From the NCBI GenBank assembly GCA_033675545.1, contig JAWDGP010006482.1:88501-152500 (forward strand): a DNA stretch of 64,000 nucleotides, read 5' to 3'. The stretch's first letter is position 1, and each line of letters starts with the position of its first letter. Source of the DNA: Elysia crispata (lineage: Eukaryota; Mollusca; Gastropoda; Plakobranchidae). A program made the position numbers and the translations under genes. The notes beneath the pieces are model-generated. The model did no database searches. It was not told the origin of the DNA and saw only the letters and a program-made list of their open reading frames with translations. This document shows, in pieces, positions 22,825 through 34,699 of the stretch.

Positions 22825-25800
22825 GATGGCTGACACCTCTTGACGCTGAGCTACAAGCTCAGTGGATAGTCTAAGCTTAATCGGATATTAGTCAACACCT
22901 ATCTGTGTTTTCTGTTCTGGACTATGAAATTCAGTGTGTGTTCTTTAAATGTGAGAGGATTAAATAGCGACATATCAAAAGAAAATCTTGCAACAGACCT
23001 AGATAAATACAAAGGAGACGTGTTGTGCCTACAGGAGACAAAAATTGCAAATGGCGCAGATATAAGTATTCAAGATCAGCGCCTTCTGTGTTTCCAAAGT
23101 GATTCGAGACACTATGGAAATGGATTTCTACTAAATAAATATTGGAGTGAAAAGGTTCATCGCACTTGGAAAGTTAATGACAGAATATGTGTGTTACAAT
23201 TAGACGTCAGTGAAACATTTAAAAATGAAGATAAAATTAAACTTATATCGATTATAAACGTCTATGATCCAACAAGTCAGAAAGTAGAAAAAGACCCAGA
23301 CGAACTAGATTCTTTTTATAAGTCACTCAACGAAACCATTAACTGTGTAGGAAAAAAACACCATTCTTTTTCTGGCCGGGGATTTCAACGCAAAAATTGG
23401 ACAAAAACAAAACACAGATACGTGCATAGGAAGTTTTTCAAAAGGAAAAAGAAACAACAATGGCGAGAAATTATTAGAGTTATGTGAAGATAGAGACTAC
23501 TTCATTACGAATAGTGCATTTAACCACCCATCCAGGCATAGAACAACATGGACAGGGCAATTTAAGGACAAAGACACAGGAAAGGTCGTCTCAATATTTA
23601 ACCAAATTGACTTCATAATTTGTCAAAAGCGACATAAACATTTATTAACGAACGCAAGATCATATGCGGGGACCTTAACAAAAAGCGACCACCGCCTAGT
23701 TAAAACAACCTTTAAATTTGAAAAAGGCAAGCTCTGGCACACAAAAAAGAACACACCAAAGACCCCAAAAATAAACTTAGCCAACCTAACTAGCAGTAAA
23801 GTATGCCTAGACCAATATAAAACAGGTCTCAATGAGCGGCTGACAACAATTGAGCAAGAGAACAACAACAGCACAGTGAGCGATTCATGGACAAACGTAC
23901 AACAGGCGATTAAAGAGTCAGCCAAAACAAGCGCTGGAGTAAATACGTGTAACAAACAAAAACGCACCGCGAATGATACTATTTCTGAGCTATCGAACAG
24001 ACAAAAAGACCTTAGGCTACAAATTCAAAACACCGATAACGAAGAAAGAAAGATAAAATTAAGAAATGAAAGAAATAGGGTACTACACATGATTCGGAAA
24101 ACGATCCTTGAACAAAGAAATGAAGAACTGGAGAAAAAAGTACAGAAGATAAATGAGGCAAACTCAGATAATGCTATGTTCAAAGCAGTCAAGCTGCTTA
24201 ATCAAAAACATTATGAAAATCCGTCAGTGGAAGACTCGTCAGGAAAGTTCGTCATCAATCCTAACCAAACTTTAGAAATAGTAGCGGACTTTTTTAAAGA
24301 AAAATTTCAAAACAAAGACCTAGCAAGTATAGCATCGTTTCAAGGCATACCTAGGAAACTGAATAAACCATTCACATCGGAGGAAGTGAGAAAAAGCTTA
24401 GAAAGTTTAAAAAACAACAGAGCTCCAGGAGGAGGCGAAATAAGTGGAGAGCTCCTCAAATATGGAACACCACTACTACATAAAAGTATCGCAAACATAT
24501 TGAACAGGGTGTTTGAGGAACACGAAACAATCAACATCAACTCAGGAGAATTAATTGCAATACCCAAACCAGGCAAGCCGAAAGGTCCATCTAAAAACTT
24601 AAGGCCTATTACTCTACTTAACACCATCAGAAAGGCTCTTTCAATCATAACTCTTCACAGAATAAGACCGCACATTGAAGAATATCTATCTCACAGCCAA
24701 AGTGGCTTTCGGCCTGGAAGAAGCACGTCCGACGTCGCATAGACGCATAAATGGCTGGCAGCCAAGGCTAAGAAAGAGGATGTCGAGATCAAATCACAGG
24801 GATTGACATGTCAGCAGCCTTCGACACAATAGATAGACAAATCTTGCTTGATATAATAGAACGCATAGTTGAAGAAGATGAGCTGAGAATAATACGTTTT
24901 CTCTTAAGCGATACAGTCATTAACACTAGGATGAATGGTGCAACAAAGGAAAGACCTTTTGTGAGCAACATAGGCACCCCGCAAGGAGACAGTCTTAGCC
25001 CCGTATTGTTTTCAGTATATTTAGAGAATGCCCTGAAAGAAGTAAGAACCATCTTGCCACGACCGACCAATGAACTGGAAAAGACTCTACCTACAGAGAT
25101 TGCATACGCTGACGACGTAGATTTTGTTGGTCTGAATTTCGTCGATACGGAAGAAGTACAAAACACCTTACATAAATACAATCTACTGGTCAATATAGAT
25201 AAGACAGAGATTACAACGTTGTCAAGAGCTGGAACAGAGTATAAAAATACAAAAAAAGTTGGAACTCTCATAGGCGACGAAGAAGACGTCGAGAGGAGGA
25301 AACGACTATCCAATGCAGCACTGACAAAGCTTCTAAATGTCTGGATCAAAGGAGATAAGATTAAAAGAAAGACCAAGCTGAAATTATACAGGTCGCTCGT
25401 AAAATCAATACTTGTCTACAACTGCGGCACCTGGGCACTGACAAAATCTGAAGAAGAAAAATTAAATGCATTTCATCGTAAACAGCTGAGGAAAGTTCTC
25501 AACATCAAATACCCCGTTAAAATCACAAATTCATCTCTTTACAACAAGTGCGAGGAACACCCCCTTTCTATTTATATACTTGAGAACAGGTGGCGCCTTT
25601 TCGGGCACATACTTAGAAGAAATATTGAAATACCTGCTAATAAATCAATGAACAGCTATTTCGCCTCACACGGAAAAAAGTTTCGGGGACGCCCTTTAAC
25701 AACACTACCAGTCGTCCTCAACAAAGACCTATCAAGACTACAAGAAAACACATTACAACTCACAACTAGGGAAGACCTCGAACATCTAAGATGCATCGCA

Positions 25801-25906
25801 CAGAACAGACAGCAATGGAGAGAACTGTCGACGAGAATCCGAAAAGCTGCCAAAGCGCCCCCGTCGGACGACTGAGACGCGGAAGGCCCTAATCATAATC
25901 ATCATC
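22825..25906 (+). mobile_element. Non-LTR retrotransposon (RTE-like LINE), near full length
   Basis: A 3,082-bp insertion within the satellite. The 9-bp string AAAACAGAA flanks it (22,816-22,824 and 25,907-25,915), a target-site duplication inside a satellite monomer. It has a short 5' leader of about 100 bp, an apurinic-endonuclease domain, a reverse transcriptase, and a 3' tail of ATC/ATA trinucleotides (25,890-25,906) in place of poly(A). Size, single ORF and simple-repeat tail fit RTE-type elements; the clade is inference. Confidence 0.9.
22924..25875 (+). pseudogene. LINE ORF: endonuclease-reverse transcriptase, three lesions
   Basis: ATG at 22924 opens SVCSLNVRGLNSD and CLQETK (catalytic Glu of the exonuclease-endonuclease-phosphatase fold), then INVYDPTS. 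A one-base frameshift near 23,370 moves the frame to GDFNAKIG; SDHRLV follows (catalytic Asp-His). The reverse transcriptase region has NNRAPGGGEISGELLKYG, IPKPGKPKGPSKNLRPITLL, SQSGFRPGRSTSD, DMSAAFDTIDR, GTPQGDSLSPVLFSVYL and the active-site YADD at about 25,105, with a C-terminal region ending APPSDD and TGA at 25,873-25,875. Further lesions: TAG at 24,740-24,742 where Trp is expected (DVA-stop-THKW), and a one-base deletion near 24,792. About 980 codons if intact. Only three lesions imply fairly recent insertion; as it stands it cannot make the full protein. Confidence 0.88.
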
Positions 25907-25915
25907 AAAACAGAA

Positions 25916-27400
25916 TTAATCAGCGGCCATAATGGAATTATGCTAATTATAGAGATTGCCAAATTAGCATTAACCGGCGGCCATACTGAAATTCTGCTTT
26001 TTATTGAGATAGAAAAAAAAAATTTTCCGGCTGCCATATTGGATAATTATGCTAATTATAGAGAGTTGCCGAATTAGAATAAACTGGCGGCCATATTGGA
26101 ATTATGCTAATTATAGAGATTACCAAATTAGCATTAACGGGCGGCCATATTGGATTATGCTTATTATACAGATTACCAAAGAGCATTTTCAGCTACGATA
26201 GAGATTTGCCAAATTAGAATTAACTGGCGGCCATCTTGGAATTATGCTAATTATAGAGATTGACAAAAAAGATATAACAGGCGGCCATATTGGAATTATG
26301 CTAATTATAGAGATTACCAAATTAGCATTAACCGGCGGCCATATTGAAATTATACTTTTTATTGAGATACAAAAAAAAATTTTCCGGCAGCCATATTGGA
26401 TAATTATGCTATTTATAGAGAGTTGCCGAATTAGAATTAACCGGTGGCCTTATTGGAATTTTGCTAATTATAGAGATCACTAAAATAGAATTATTCGGCG
26501 GCCATATTGGAATTATGCTAATTATAGAGAGTACCAAAATAGAAATATCCGGCGGCCATATTGAAATTTTAATATTTATAGAGATTACCAAATTGGCATT
26601 AACCGGCGGCCATATTGAAATTATGCTTTTGATTGTGATAGAAAAAATAATTTTCTGGCGGCCATATTGGATAATTGTGCTATTTATAGAGAGTCGCCAA
26701 ATAAGAAACAACCGGTGGCCATATTGGATATATGCTAATTATAGAGCTTACCAAAATAGAATTAACCGGCGACCATATTGAAATTATGCCATTTATAGAG
26801 ATTTTCCAAATTAGAATTAACGGGCGGCCATATTGGAATTATGCTATTTTTAGATATGGAAAAAATAAAATTTCCCGGCGGCTATATTGGAATTAGGCTA
26901 ATTATAGAGATTGCCAAAATTGAATTAACCGGCGGCCATATTGGAATTTGCTAATTATAGAGATTAACAAAATCGAAATAACCGGCGGCCATATTGGAAT
27001 TATGCTAATTATAGAGATTACCAAAAAAGAATTAACCGCGGCCACATTGGAATCATGCTAATTATAGAGATTGCCAAAATAGAATTAACCGGCCGCCATA
27101 TTGGAATTATGCTAATTATAGAGATTTCCAAATTGGAATTAACCGGCAGCCATATTGGATTATGCTTATTATAGAGATTACCAAAGAGAATTTTCTAGCG
27201 GCCATAGAGATTTGCCAAATTAGAATTAACTGGCGGCCATATTGGAATTATGCTAATTATACAGATTGTCAAAATATTATTAACCGGCGGCTATATTGGA
27301 ATTTGCTAATATTAGAAATTACTAAAATAAAATTAACCGGCGGCCATATTTAAATTATGACATTTTTAGAGATTACCAAAATAGAATTAGCCGGCGGCCA
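25916..27400. repeat. 54-bp satellite array, right part (about 27 copies)
   Basis: Same monomer as the left part, resuming directly after the retrotransposon's target-site duplication. A-rich variant monomers occur near 26,015, 26,375, 26,650 and 26,865. The array ends abruptly at GGCGGCCATAGC near 27,400, next to a protein relic. Confidence 0.95.
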
Positions 27401-27428
27401 TAGCTTTTAATTTTAGTTTGGGTGGAGC

Positions 27429-27774
27429 CTATAATATTCTTATAATTAAGTTTTCTTCTTCTCTTCTTTTAAAGTGCGAAGAGAATGGTTGATTGTTGAC
27501 TGTTTTTGTGTTATTGTTTAGCAAGTCAGCTTCAGGTTTATTTGTTATAAGGAACCAGCGCGTAGGATCCTCAAGTCTATAAACTTGGTAAAAACTATCC
27601 TCCTCTGCCCCGGCTGGTCCAGCCGTTCTATTCAGGGTTACTTGAATATCATCCCAACTACACTGGGTAGCTCTCTTTCCTATAAGTTATAATTTCATTT
27701 GTGTTAAACTCTTGATTGTCTAGATCCTCTAGAGTGATTTCCATAGCCTCTTAGGCTCTTGAATGGTCCGCCAT
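27429..27774 (-). pseudogene. Decayed protein-coding relic abutting the satellite, probable retroelement ORF start
   Basis: Minus strand: ATG at 27774 gives MADHSRA, a TAA, then in the same frame EAMEITLEDLDNQEFNTNEI and ITYRKE. A one-base shift near 27,675 continues as CSWDDIQVTLNRTAGPAGAE, EDSFYQVYRLEDPTRWFLIT, NKPEADLLNNN, and ends at TAG 27429-27431, about 30 bp from the satellite edge. The residue pattern is strongly protein-like across both frames. It resembles first-ORF proteins of molluscan retroelements, but that is only an impression. It carries one stop and one frameshift, and probably lost its 3' part when the satellite formed or inserted. Confidence 0.55.
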
Positions 27775-27779
27775 CCCTA

Positions 27780-28870
27780 AATCATAAAGGGTGGCGATCA
27801 CTCTCTTTTGTTTCAACAACAATTCAATCCCGGTATAGATCTAGGTAGACCGAGAACTTGAATTAAGCTAATTGCAAAAATATCAAGGTCCAAAGTTTAT
27901 CCAATTTCAAACCTTTCAATCTAAATTAGGTTATCTAGCGAGAAGTAATAGTGAATATTTTATTCGTATATTTTTCTTTTCAGAAATTATCTTAAACCCA
28001 ATTTTTTTATTTTTTTAAGAAACCATTATGGAGTGTCGTGCCGGTTGGAATTAGTGACCATGTACCTGCTTATTTCTCTTTCCTCACATGTCACAATAAC
28101 TTATCTTTTTAGCCCGTCCCAGATCTTTTATCTATATCTCGATCTTTTTCGAGTCATCAGTCCAATCGTAAAGATTTGCCCCAACTCCAGTTAAAAAGCT
28201 TATTGCCCACTCACTAAACCCAAACAAAAAATTGTCATTTTTGTTAAATTAAGAGAAGATGTAATTATAAAATTCAATATATGCAGCCGTTGAGTGTTAC
28301 CAGCTATATCCTGCTTGGGTAAATCAAGTTAGCTATAACAGTGAAAGCAGTGTCCTACTAAAGGGAGTGAAAATAGAACAATATCTATAAATAATGCTAT
28401 GGGCAGTTCTCATAACTGAAAGGAATATTATGATTATTACTTTAAAAAAATCGAAAAAAAATTATGAAAAGGATATATAAGAGCACTTTTTACTCCGGTC
28501 TCAAATTCGATTATGTTTTGATAATATGGTATTATTTTGATGATTTATAGAGATCATTTCGTTTCTACAGCATTGGTATTGTATAAGTATAGAGAAAGAA
28601 AAAATCGAAATCGATTCTACCGTTTTGATTTTTTTTTATTTCGAATTCTATTCTATTGTAATGATATTTTGTTATTATGCTTGTTCATAGAGATAGAAGT
28701 ATAGAAGTTTTTCTCACCCCTATTTAATTATTCAATATTGATTCACCATCTATGTGACAGTTGGCTATTCCATGTTATGTTCCAAACACATACCATCCAC
28801 GCATTATCAATTCGGTAATAGAGTTTATGTTTCTATTACTTTAAATGGAGTTCAATATTTCTTTTGTATA
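27780..28870. other. AT-rich DNA, no supported gene
   Basis: May include the 5' leader of the relic at 27,429-27,774 in its first few hundred bases. No array, splice-bounded exon or RNA gene seen. Confidence 0.4.
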
Positions 28871-28873
28871 AAA

Positions 28874-28972
28874 ATGACGGATTGTAAACTCTGTGCAAAT
28901 TGCAATGAATTGAAATCACTTGATGAATACCACAAACACATACGAAAACCTTTGGGTTTAAATCCTCAATGA
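28874..28972 (+). CDS. Tiny CxxCxxC open frame, possibly a virus- or phage-like HNH-associated motif
   Basis: ATG at 28874 (AT-rich upstream) opens 32 codons: MTDCKLCANCNELKSLDEYH, KHIRKPLGLNPQ, TGA. The pattern C-x2-C-x4-K-x-L-x3-(Y/F)-H-K ... G is typical of the N-terminal half of small zinc-ribbon proteins, often with HNH nucleases, in phages and large DNA viruses of protists. The second CxxC expected right after LNP is missing and no downstream frame supplies it. A longer frame from 28,754 runs into the same ORF. A decayed insert or chance are both possible. Confidence 0.25.
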   Translation: MTDCKLCANCNELKSLDEYHKHIRKPLGLNPQ

Positions 28973-28979
28973 ATGTGGG

Positions 28980-29975
28980 AGGTATTAAAAACAGGAACAT
29001 TATCAAAATTAACAAAGACAGATAAAAAAAAGAGCGTTATCTGAGTTTATTCAGAGAAATCCAAATTATAAAAATATGAAAAGAAATAATTTTATAATAC
29101 ATATTGTTTCCTAAAAAAGACATAATACAGTCTTTTAAAAATAACGTCAATGAAACATGTATATAACATAAACGAACATGACATTTTCATTGAAAGAGAT
29201 AATACATATAAGGGCATTGCCTGTTAAATGAACTTTAATTTTTTTGACTTTCGGCTTACATTGCATTACAATAAAGCACAATTGATAATTCACATAAGAT
29301 TTTTTTAAAAACATTCATTAATTAGGTTTCTACTCCAGTCAACATATTTTCCCTGTTCTCTTTAAAAGGGTTACCAAGAGAAATAGTAACTGGATGATAA
29401 GAAAGCTTTGAGAATTCAAAAAAGGTCCCACGTTTTATTTCTGAAAAGGAATCACAAAAAAGAAAGATTAATATGGGGTGTGAAACCTTAGCCAAATAAA
29501 GACTAGGATAAAAAGACGAGGCAACAAACATTTGTATCTTTTGTTAATCCAAAACTAGGCCGATGGGTACCAGCAAGAACCATGGCCTTGACATTCACAC
29601 AGTAAGAAAAACACGTCCTCTCTATGTTAGATTGAGAACGAGGTTGTTTTGATTGTGAAGGAGTTGCTCTAGATAGCTATAAACAAACGTCATCGTAACA
29701 GTGTGCTGATTAACCAACCGATCGGGTGAGCAATATTCAACTGAAAAGGCTTGTATTATAGTACGCATCTCAACTAAAATTGACAATGTATACTGAAACT
29801 TGAGTTTCTTTAGAAATGGTTTTAAGTTTTGTAACATTTAAAACTAGGGGCTTATATATTGAAATATTTGAAGCAAAAACAACTTAATATTTATATATTT
29901 ATGTAATAAAAGGTCATGATCGCCTCCACTATAGAGCAGGGTACCTAATTGATTGACTGTAACGGTTATGGTTCC
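28980..29975. other. AT-rich DNA, nothing recognised
   Basis: Two minus-strand open frames of about 70 codons (29,322-29,531; 29,622-29,837) show no domain or splice support. Confidence 0.5.
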
Positions 29976-29984
29976 TATTACTGC

Positions 29985-30137
29985 TCTTCTTCTTCTTCTT
30001 CTTCTTCTTCTTCTTCTTCTTCTTCTTCTTCTTCTTCTTCTTCTTCTTCTTCTTCTCCTCCTCCTCCTCCTCCTCCTCCACCCACTGCTGCTGCTGCTAA
30101 ATATATATATTATAGTCATTGTATGCTTATGCTCGCT

Positions 30138-30226
<89 letters not shown>
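29985..30226. repeat. (CTT)n-(CTC)n and (CT)n microsatellites
   Basis: About 70 bp of CTT passes into about 24 bp of CTC (30,055-30,079), then about 55 bp of unique sequence, then about 90 bp of CT (30,138-30,226). The Ser, Leu and Arg homopolymer frames are artefacts. Confidence 0.95.
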
Positions 30227-30230
<4 letters not shown>

Positions 30231-30414
30231 TCGTTCTAACCCTCTTTGAAATTTCAAGTAAAAATAAAGCCAGAAAATACATAGCTACATGGAGACTTAC
30301 ATAAAGATACATGTAAGTAAATAAAGATAGCATTGTACAAAGTTATTTAACTAAAAATATAGGAAGAGAAGTTAAATATATTCTTTCATATAATGCTATT
30401 TTTTTAACTGTCAG

Positions 30415-33400
30415 TCAATCCTACAAGTCCTTCACATAAAAGCCTCAAGAGTTGGGAGAAAAAGAAAAAAAAAAGATTTGACTCTGGTGAGCAAGCTCTA
30501 ATAAGAGTTTAGAGCTAATGTCTTAATATGAAGTAAAAAAACAGAAAAGAACATTTAAGATGGGGGAAAAAATGATATAGGATAGAGGACAAGGGAAAAG
30601 GAGAAAATCCTCATAGTCTCAGCCCAGGATAAGACAGAACGACAGAAATGAGAGAGAAAAGAAAGAGTGAGAATGGAGGCGAGGTTTAGACAGTTACATC
30701 ATACAGTGTTGAACTGAAGATCACATTCTTATAGCTCAATATCAAATTAGCTTTACTAAATAGCAAAAAAAAAAATGGCTACAGCAAGCAGTGTAAAAAT
30801 TAAATGTATGTTTATAAAAAGTGTAAACCTTAGAATGCTTTAAGATCAAGTCAAATTTATAATGTTTGCATGACATATGGGGCGGCAGATCAGAGCCAAC
30901 TCTGAGAAAGAGAAATGAGGGTATCCTTCCCTCTGCTAGTCTGTGAGAGGTCCTTGGGCAGGAGCAATTAAAAAAAAAACATGAAATGATATTAGACAGC
31001 AACAATGTGAGTTGATGGGTAAATCAGCTCATTAAAACAAAACAAAAAAATAAAGTGTGGTGTCTGACAAGAATGTGTGCTCGCTCCAGACCTTTTCTCT
31101 CTTTACAGTGAAATGATTTGAGAAGCATAGAAGGATACCCAGGAATTAAAATAGGAGGGCACAAAGTAAGCAACATGAGATGCGCTGATGACGCTCTATT
31201 AATTGAAGAAAATAAAGAAGACTTGCCACAATTAAATACAGAAGCAATGGTTGTCAATCAAAACAATGAGTGTGCACAGATCAATTCTTTAGTAGCCAAA
31301 ATTAATTCAAGTTCAAGTATCAATGCAAATATTTGGGCACTTTAATGTTAAGAGATGGACACAACAACTGTGAAATCGCATCAAAAAGGGCGCAAGTTGA
31401 AAATAAGTTTTCATTGACTGAAATCAGAACTGACAAATGAATACATCTCATTTACATGAGAAGAAGAGAACTGGAGCGTTCTATTGAACCCATCCTTATG
31501 TATGGATGTTAGGCTTGGACAATTTAAAAAACAACTACAAAATTAAGTAGATGAAACAGAAATGTGGTTCCTAAGGAGAATGCTATGAATCTTATTCATG
31601 GACTTCAAAGAAATCAAACTAAACTGTGCTACAAGGAGTTGGCACATCATTGCTCATAAATACCATATGTAAACTACAGGCAGTCTTTTTTTGGCCATGT
31701 GATGAGAAAAAAGAAACTGAAACATCTTGTGACAACTGGATTGATTTTAAAGGAAAAGGAAGCAGGGGAAAGAAGCGAGAGAAGATATAGCATGAACATA
31801 GTTGTAAGCAATATAAACACGTTTGTACGTGGATGGATACCACATATGTTAGGCGCTGCTCTAAATAAAATTATGTATAGACAACCACTGCCATAAATAC
31901 AGCACAGATTGCAAATCTAACATCACACTCCAGTTCTATAACATTTTCAAAGCTGGAAAGTACAAAGGGCTCAAAGCATACATAAAACAAAGGAATGTAT
32001 TCACAGACAACACTTTGCAGACATGAAATTTGCTTGAAAAAAAAGACATGAATATTAGAAGGTGAACATGTAAGTCTCACTTGTACATGAGGTGTAAGCT
32101 GACTACCTTTGATTGGACTACAACTGTAGTCTAAAATTTGTCGTGACCTGCAAAGACTTAAAAGCAGGAACAAATGATTTTTTCCCCTTCTCATAATTTT
32201 TTGAGAAAATCCAAAAAAATGATTTTCGTGAAAGATGAAGTTTGTTTTAAGCAGAAAGGATAAGAAAAAGAGATGACATGAAAGATTGAAAAACCTGTCT
32301 GTCCTACTGGAGAAAACGAAGAAAAACACACAGAAAAAAAGATAATAATGCAATGATGTCACAAGGCTGTTTGAATGGAACCAACATAAGGTCTCAGCAG
32401 TTTAAGCCTATATCTCTGCCAAATCTTGAATGGGGGTTGATTTCTTAAGTCTACCGGCCTTATTCCCATTTTAGTTGTGATAAACAATAATTAAAACTAT
32501 GTTTCAATGACCTTGTCACAAGCAAAAAAAAGAAGCATGATCGAGCTAAAGCAACAACAGATAGAGACAACAAAACAGGAAAGGAGAATTAAGCATATTA
32601 GATCAAACTAGAGAAAGCCATCAATTATTGGCCATGTCCGATTTGGCTAAGCTAATCACTACAAGATCCTGAGACTTCAGCCATTTACTTTGGAAACACA
32701 AAAATCGTTCTAACAACAAATTAAAATATTGTAGTTGGTTCAGAAATAAATAATTGCACTAAATTATAAATATCTTTTGGAATATAGAAGGACCTCAATA
32801 GCTTATTGTAATATTTGAAAAAAATCTTACAAAAGAATTTTTTTTAAACACATCAAACATATATAACAGCAGATTTTGCTTCTTTGTTACAGTACCTTTC
32901 CTTAGAGCAGCGACAGCTCCCCCTAAAGACTATGACAGAAGTCTGGTATAATGCTGTGTTTGAAAAGGGCAAGTCAAGAAACACGTCCATACTAATTCGT
33001 TTTTACCTTTATAACTGATCTTATTGCCATGGTATCAAAGGTAATGATCACATGAATTTTAAACTTGTTTAAAAATTCTTGAGAAAAGAAAATCAACTTC
33101 CACATCCAGGTCAAAATCACTTAACTAGTCTTATGCGTCACATTGATTCTAATTTACATCACTCTTCAAAACTCAGTACATAGTGAGAATTCACTCTCAA
33201 AAGCACATTGTCTCAAGTAGTTTAGGGTGTGGCTTGTGATCTTCTCAAAAGAAGAGGTTGAAGATCTCCGTCAGATTATCACTGAAGATGTTGAGAAGAG
33301 CAGCCCTTCAGATCCTTGGCGTTTGGCCAGCGTAGGAGGAAATGCAGTTTTGCATGCGCACATTGAAGAGAGAAACAGGTATTGAGATATAAAAACATAA

Positions 33401-33937
33401 CAGAGAGAAGGTGAGGAAAGGACAGTAAATGAAAAGGCAGAGGAAGAGGCGGCTGGAAAATAAAAGGAAAATATAAATAGAAAGGAACAACTGTTACACA
33501 GAGAGGGGATGGGAAAAGATGGAGAGAGATTTGACAAGGCATGAAAACATCACACAGCATAAGAATAATGTTAATAAAATAATGATCTTGTGACAGTAGC
33601 TCACACATGCCTTTCTACAAAGAATGTAGCGATCAGCATGGTGTTTTTGTCGAGCAGAGCAAACTTGTTGATAATGGAAAAACTGATCAAGTTCTATACA
33701 AGAAACAAATTTGTGAGTCTTGATTTTGTCTAGTTTTGAAACATTTTTTTTCTTTCAATCAGCAAAAGACAATTGCATGAGTACGAATTTCTCATGAAAA
33801 AGACAAAAATTTCAAAGACAGTTCCAGAAAGCCATAGATCAGATCAAGATGAAAAATGTCAAAAAAGAGAAAGAGAACAGTCATTGAAAAGTTTAAGCAT
33901 CTCACACCTGAACCAAAATATGCCTACTAGAATATGA
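30415..33937 (+). CDS. 3' part of an unknown spliced gene (four phase-compatible exons)
   Basis: Four exons join without breaking frame. 30415-30486: acceptor TTTTTTTAACTGTCAG|, donor CTG|GTGAGC; NPTSPSHKSLKSWEKKKKK-RFDS. 32893-32945: TTTGTTACAG|, CTG|GTATAA; PFLRAATAPPKDYDRSL. 33257-33378: acceptor at the GAAGAG| cluster, donor AACAG|GTATTG; VEDLRQIITEDVEKSSPSDP then WRLASVGGNAVLHAHIEERN. 33763-33937: TTTCTTTCAATCAG|; KRQLHEYEFLMKKTKISKTV ... LNQNMPTRI and TGA at 33935-33937. An AATAAA follows at 34,054. The reading is hydrophilic, Lys/Glu-rich and probably partly coiled-coil. I do not recognise the family. An alternative for exon 2 uses a GC donor at 32,969 (frame YLSLEQRQLPLK) and the AAAAG| acceptor at 33,251, also in phase. 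The 5' exons were not found. Intron 30,487-32,892 holds a LINE relic. Confidence 0.55.
31045..31880 (+). mobile_element. Decayed LINE fragment (reverse transcriptase to C-terminus)
   Basis: Plus strand, several frames: VRQECVLAPDLFSLYSEM, YPGIKIGGHKVSNMRCADDA (degenerate YADD, Tyr to Cys) with LLIEENKEDL, RRELERSIEPILMYGC, FFGHVMRKKKLKHLVTTG. Multiple stops and frameshifts. It differs from the element at 22.8-25.9 kb and lies in an intron of the plus-strand gene model. Confidence 0.8.
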
Positions 33938-34053
33938 TCCAAATTGATATCAAATTTGTTGACCTCACAAAAATCAGAGCCATAGAAGATTTTGGAATAG
34001 AATGTTTGTTTTTCTCTGAACATTACCATTCTTTTTTTTTGCTTCTTCATTAA

Positions 34054-34059
34054 AATAAA
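34054..34059 (+). promoter_or_regulatory. Candidate poly(A) signal AATAAA
   Basis: AATAAA lies 117 bp after the TGA of the plus-strand gene model, with T-rich sequence following. Suitable distance and orientation. Confidence 0.45.
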
Positions 34060-34457
34060 TTTTATATTCTTGTAACACTTTTCTCAATTAAAACCATGAC
34101 TTTACTTGCTCATTACACTGATGCAATGAGTTATTATTTCCTTGGATAATGTTGGATAAAACTAAATATTTTAATTTTTATTGCCCAATATTTGTTTTCA
34201 TCTTTTGAAACCATTTTTATTTTAAATCTTCATCAACAGTATAATGCTCTTATATTAATGTCATTTTCAAATTGTTTCTTTGCCTTTTTTTTTCTTCTTT
34301 GTTTGTATGAACATCATTTTTTGCCTGTCAAGTTTCCCTATTCATTATTCATCGAAGCATAGGGGTGTGTTATGCAGGGTTGAGAACTGGACACAAACTT
34401 TTTTACTGTACTTATTAAAACCAGTGTCAATGCCAATGCAAGCAGTGTAAGCAGGAG

Positions 34458-34477
34458 CACACACACACACACACACA

Positions 34478-34552
<75 letters not shown>
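34458..34552. repeat. (AC)n-(TC)n compound microsatellite
   Basis: About 11 AC units run directly into about 36 TC units. The CT arm ends where the inverted dispersed repeat begins. Confidence 0.95.
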
Positions 34553-34555
<3 letters not shown>

Positions 34556-34690
34556 AACGAAATTTGATTGTACACCCATGATTGTGGAGCATTTTTTTTC
34601 TTACTGTTTGAGCTGAGTTTTTTTTTCTATGCTCGAATTCCAGCTGTATTCTCCAAATGTTAAGTTTTGCTTTCTGTGTTTTACTGGCTA
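34553..34690 (-). repeat. Dispersed repeat beside CT array, right copy (inverted)
   Basis: Its reverse complement matches 17,110-17,232, with the same purine-array junction: TTGAGAGAGAG here, TTCAGAGAGAG there. Similarity continues weakly to about 34,740. Confidence 0.8.
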
Positions 34691-34699
34691 AACTGAGGC

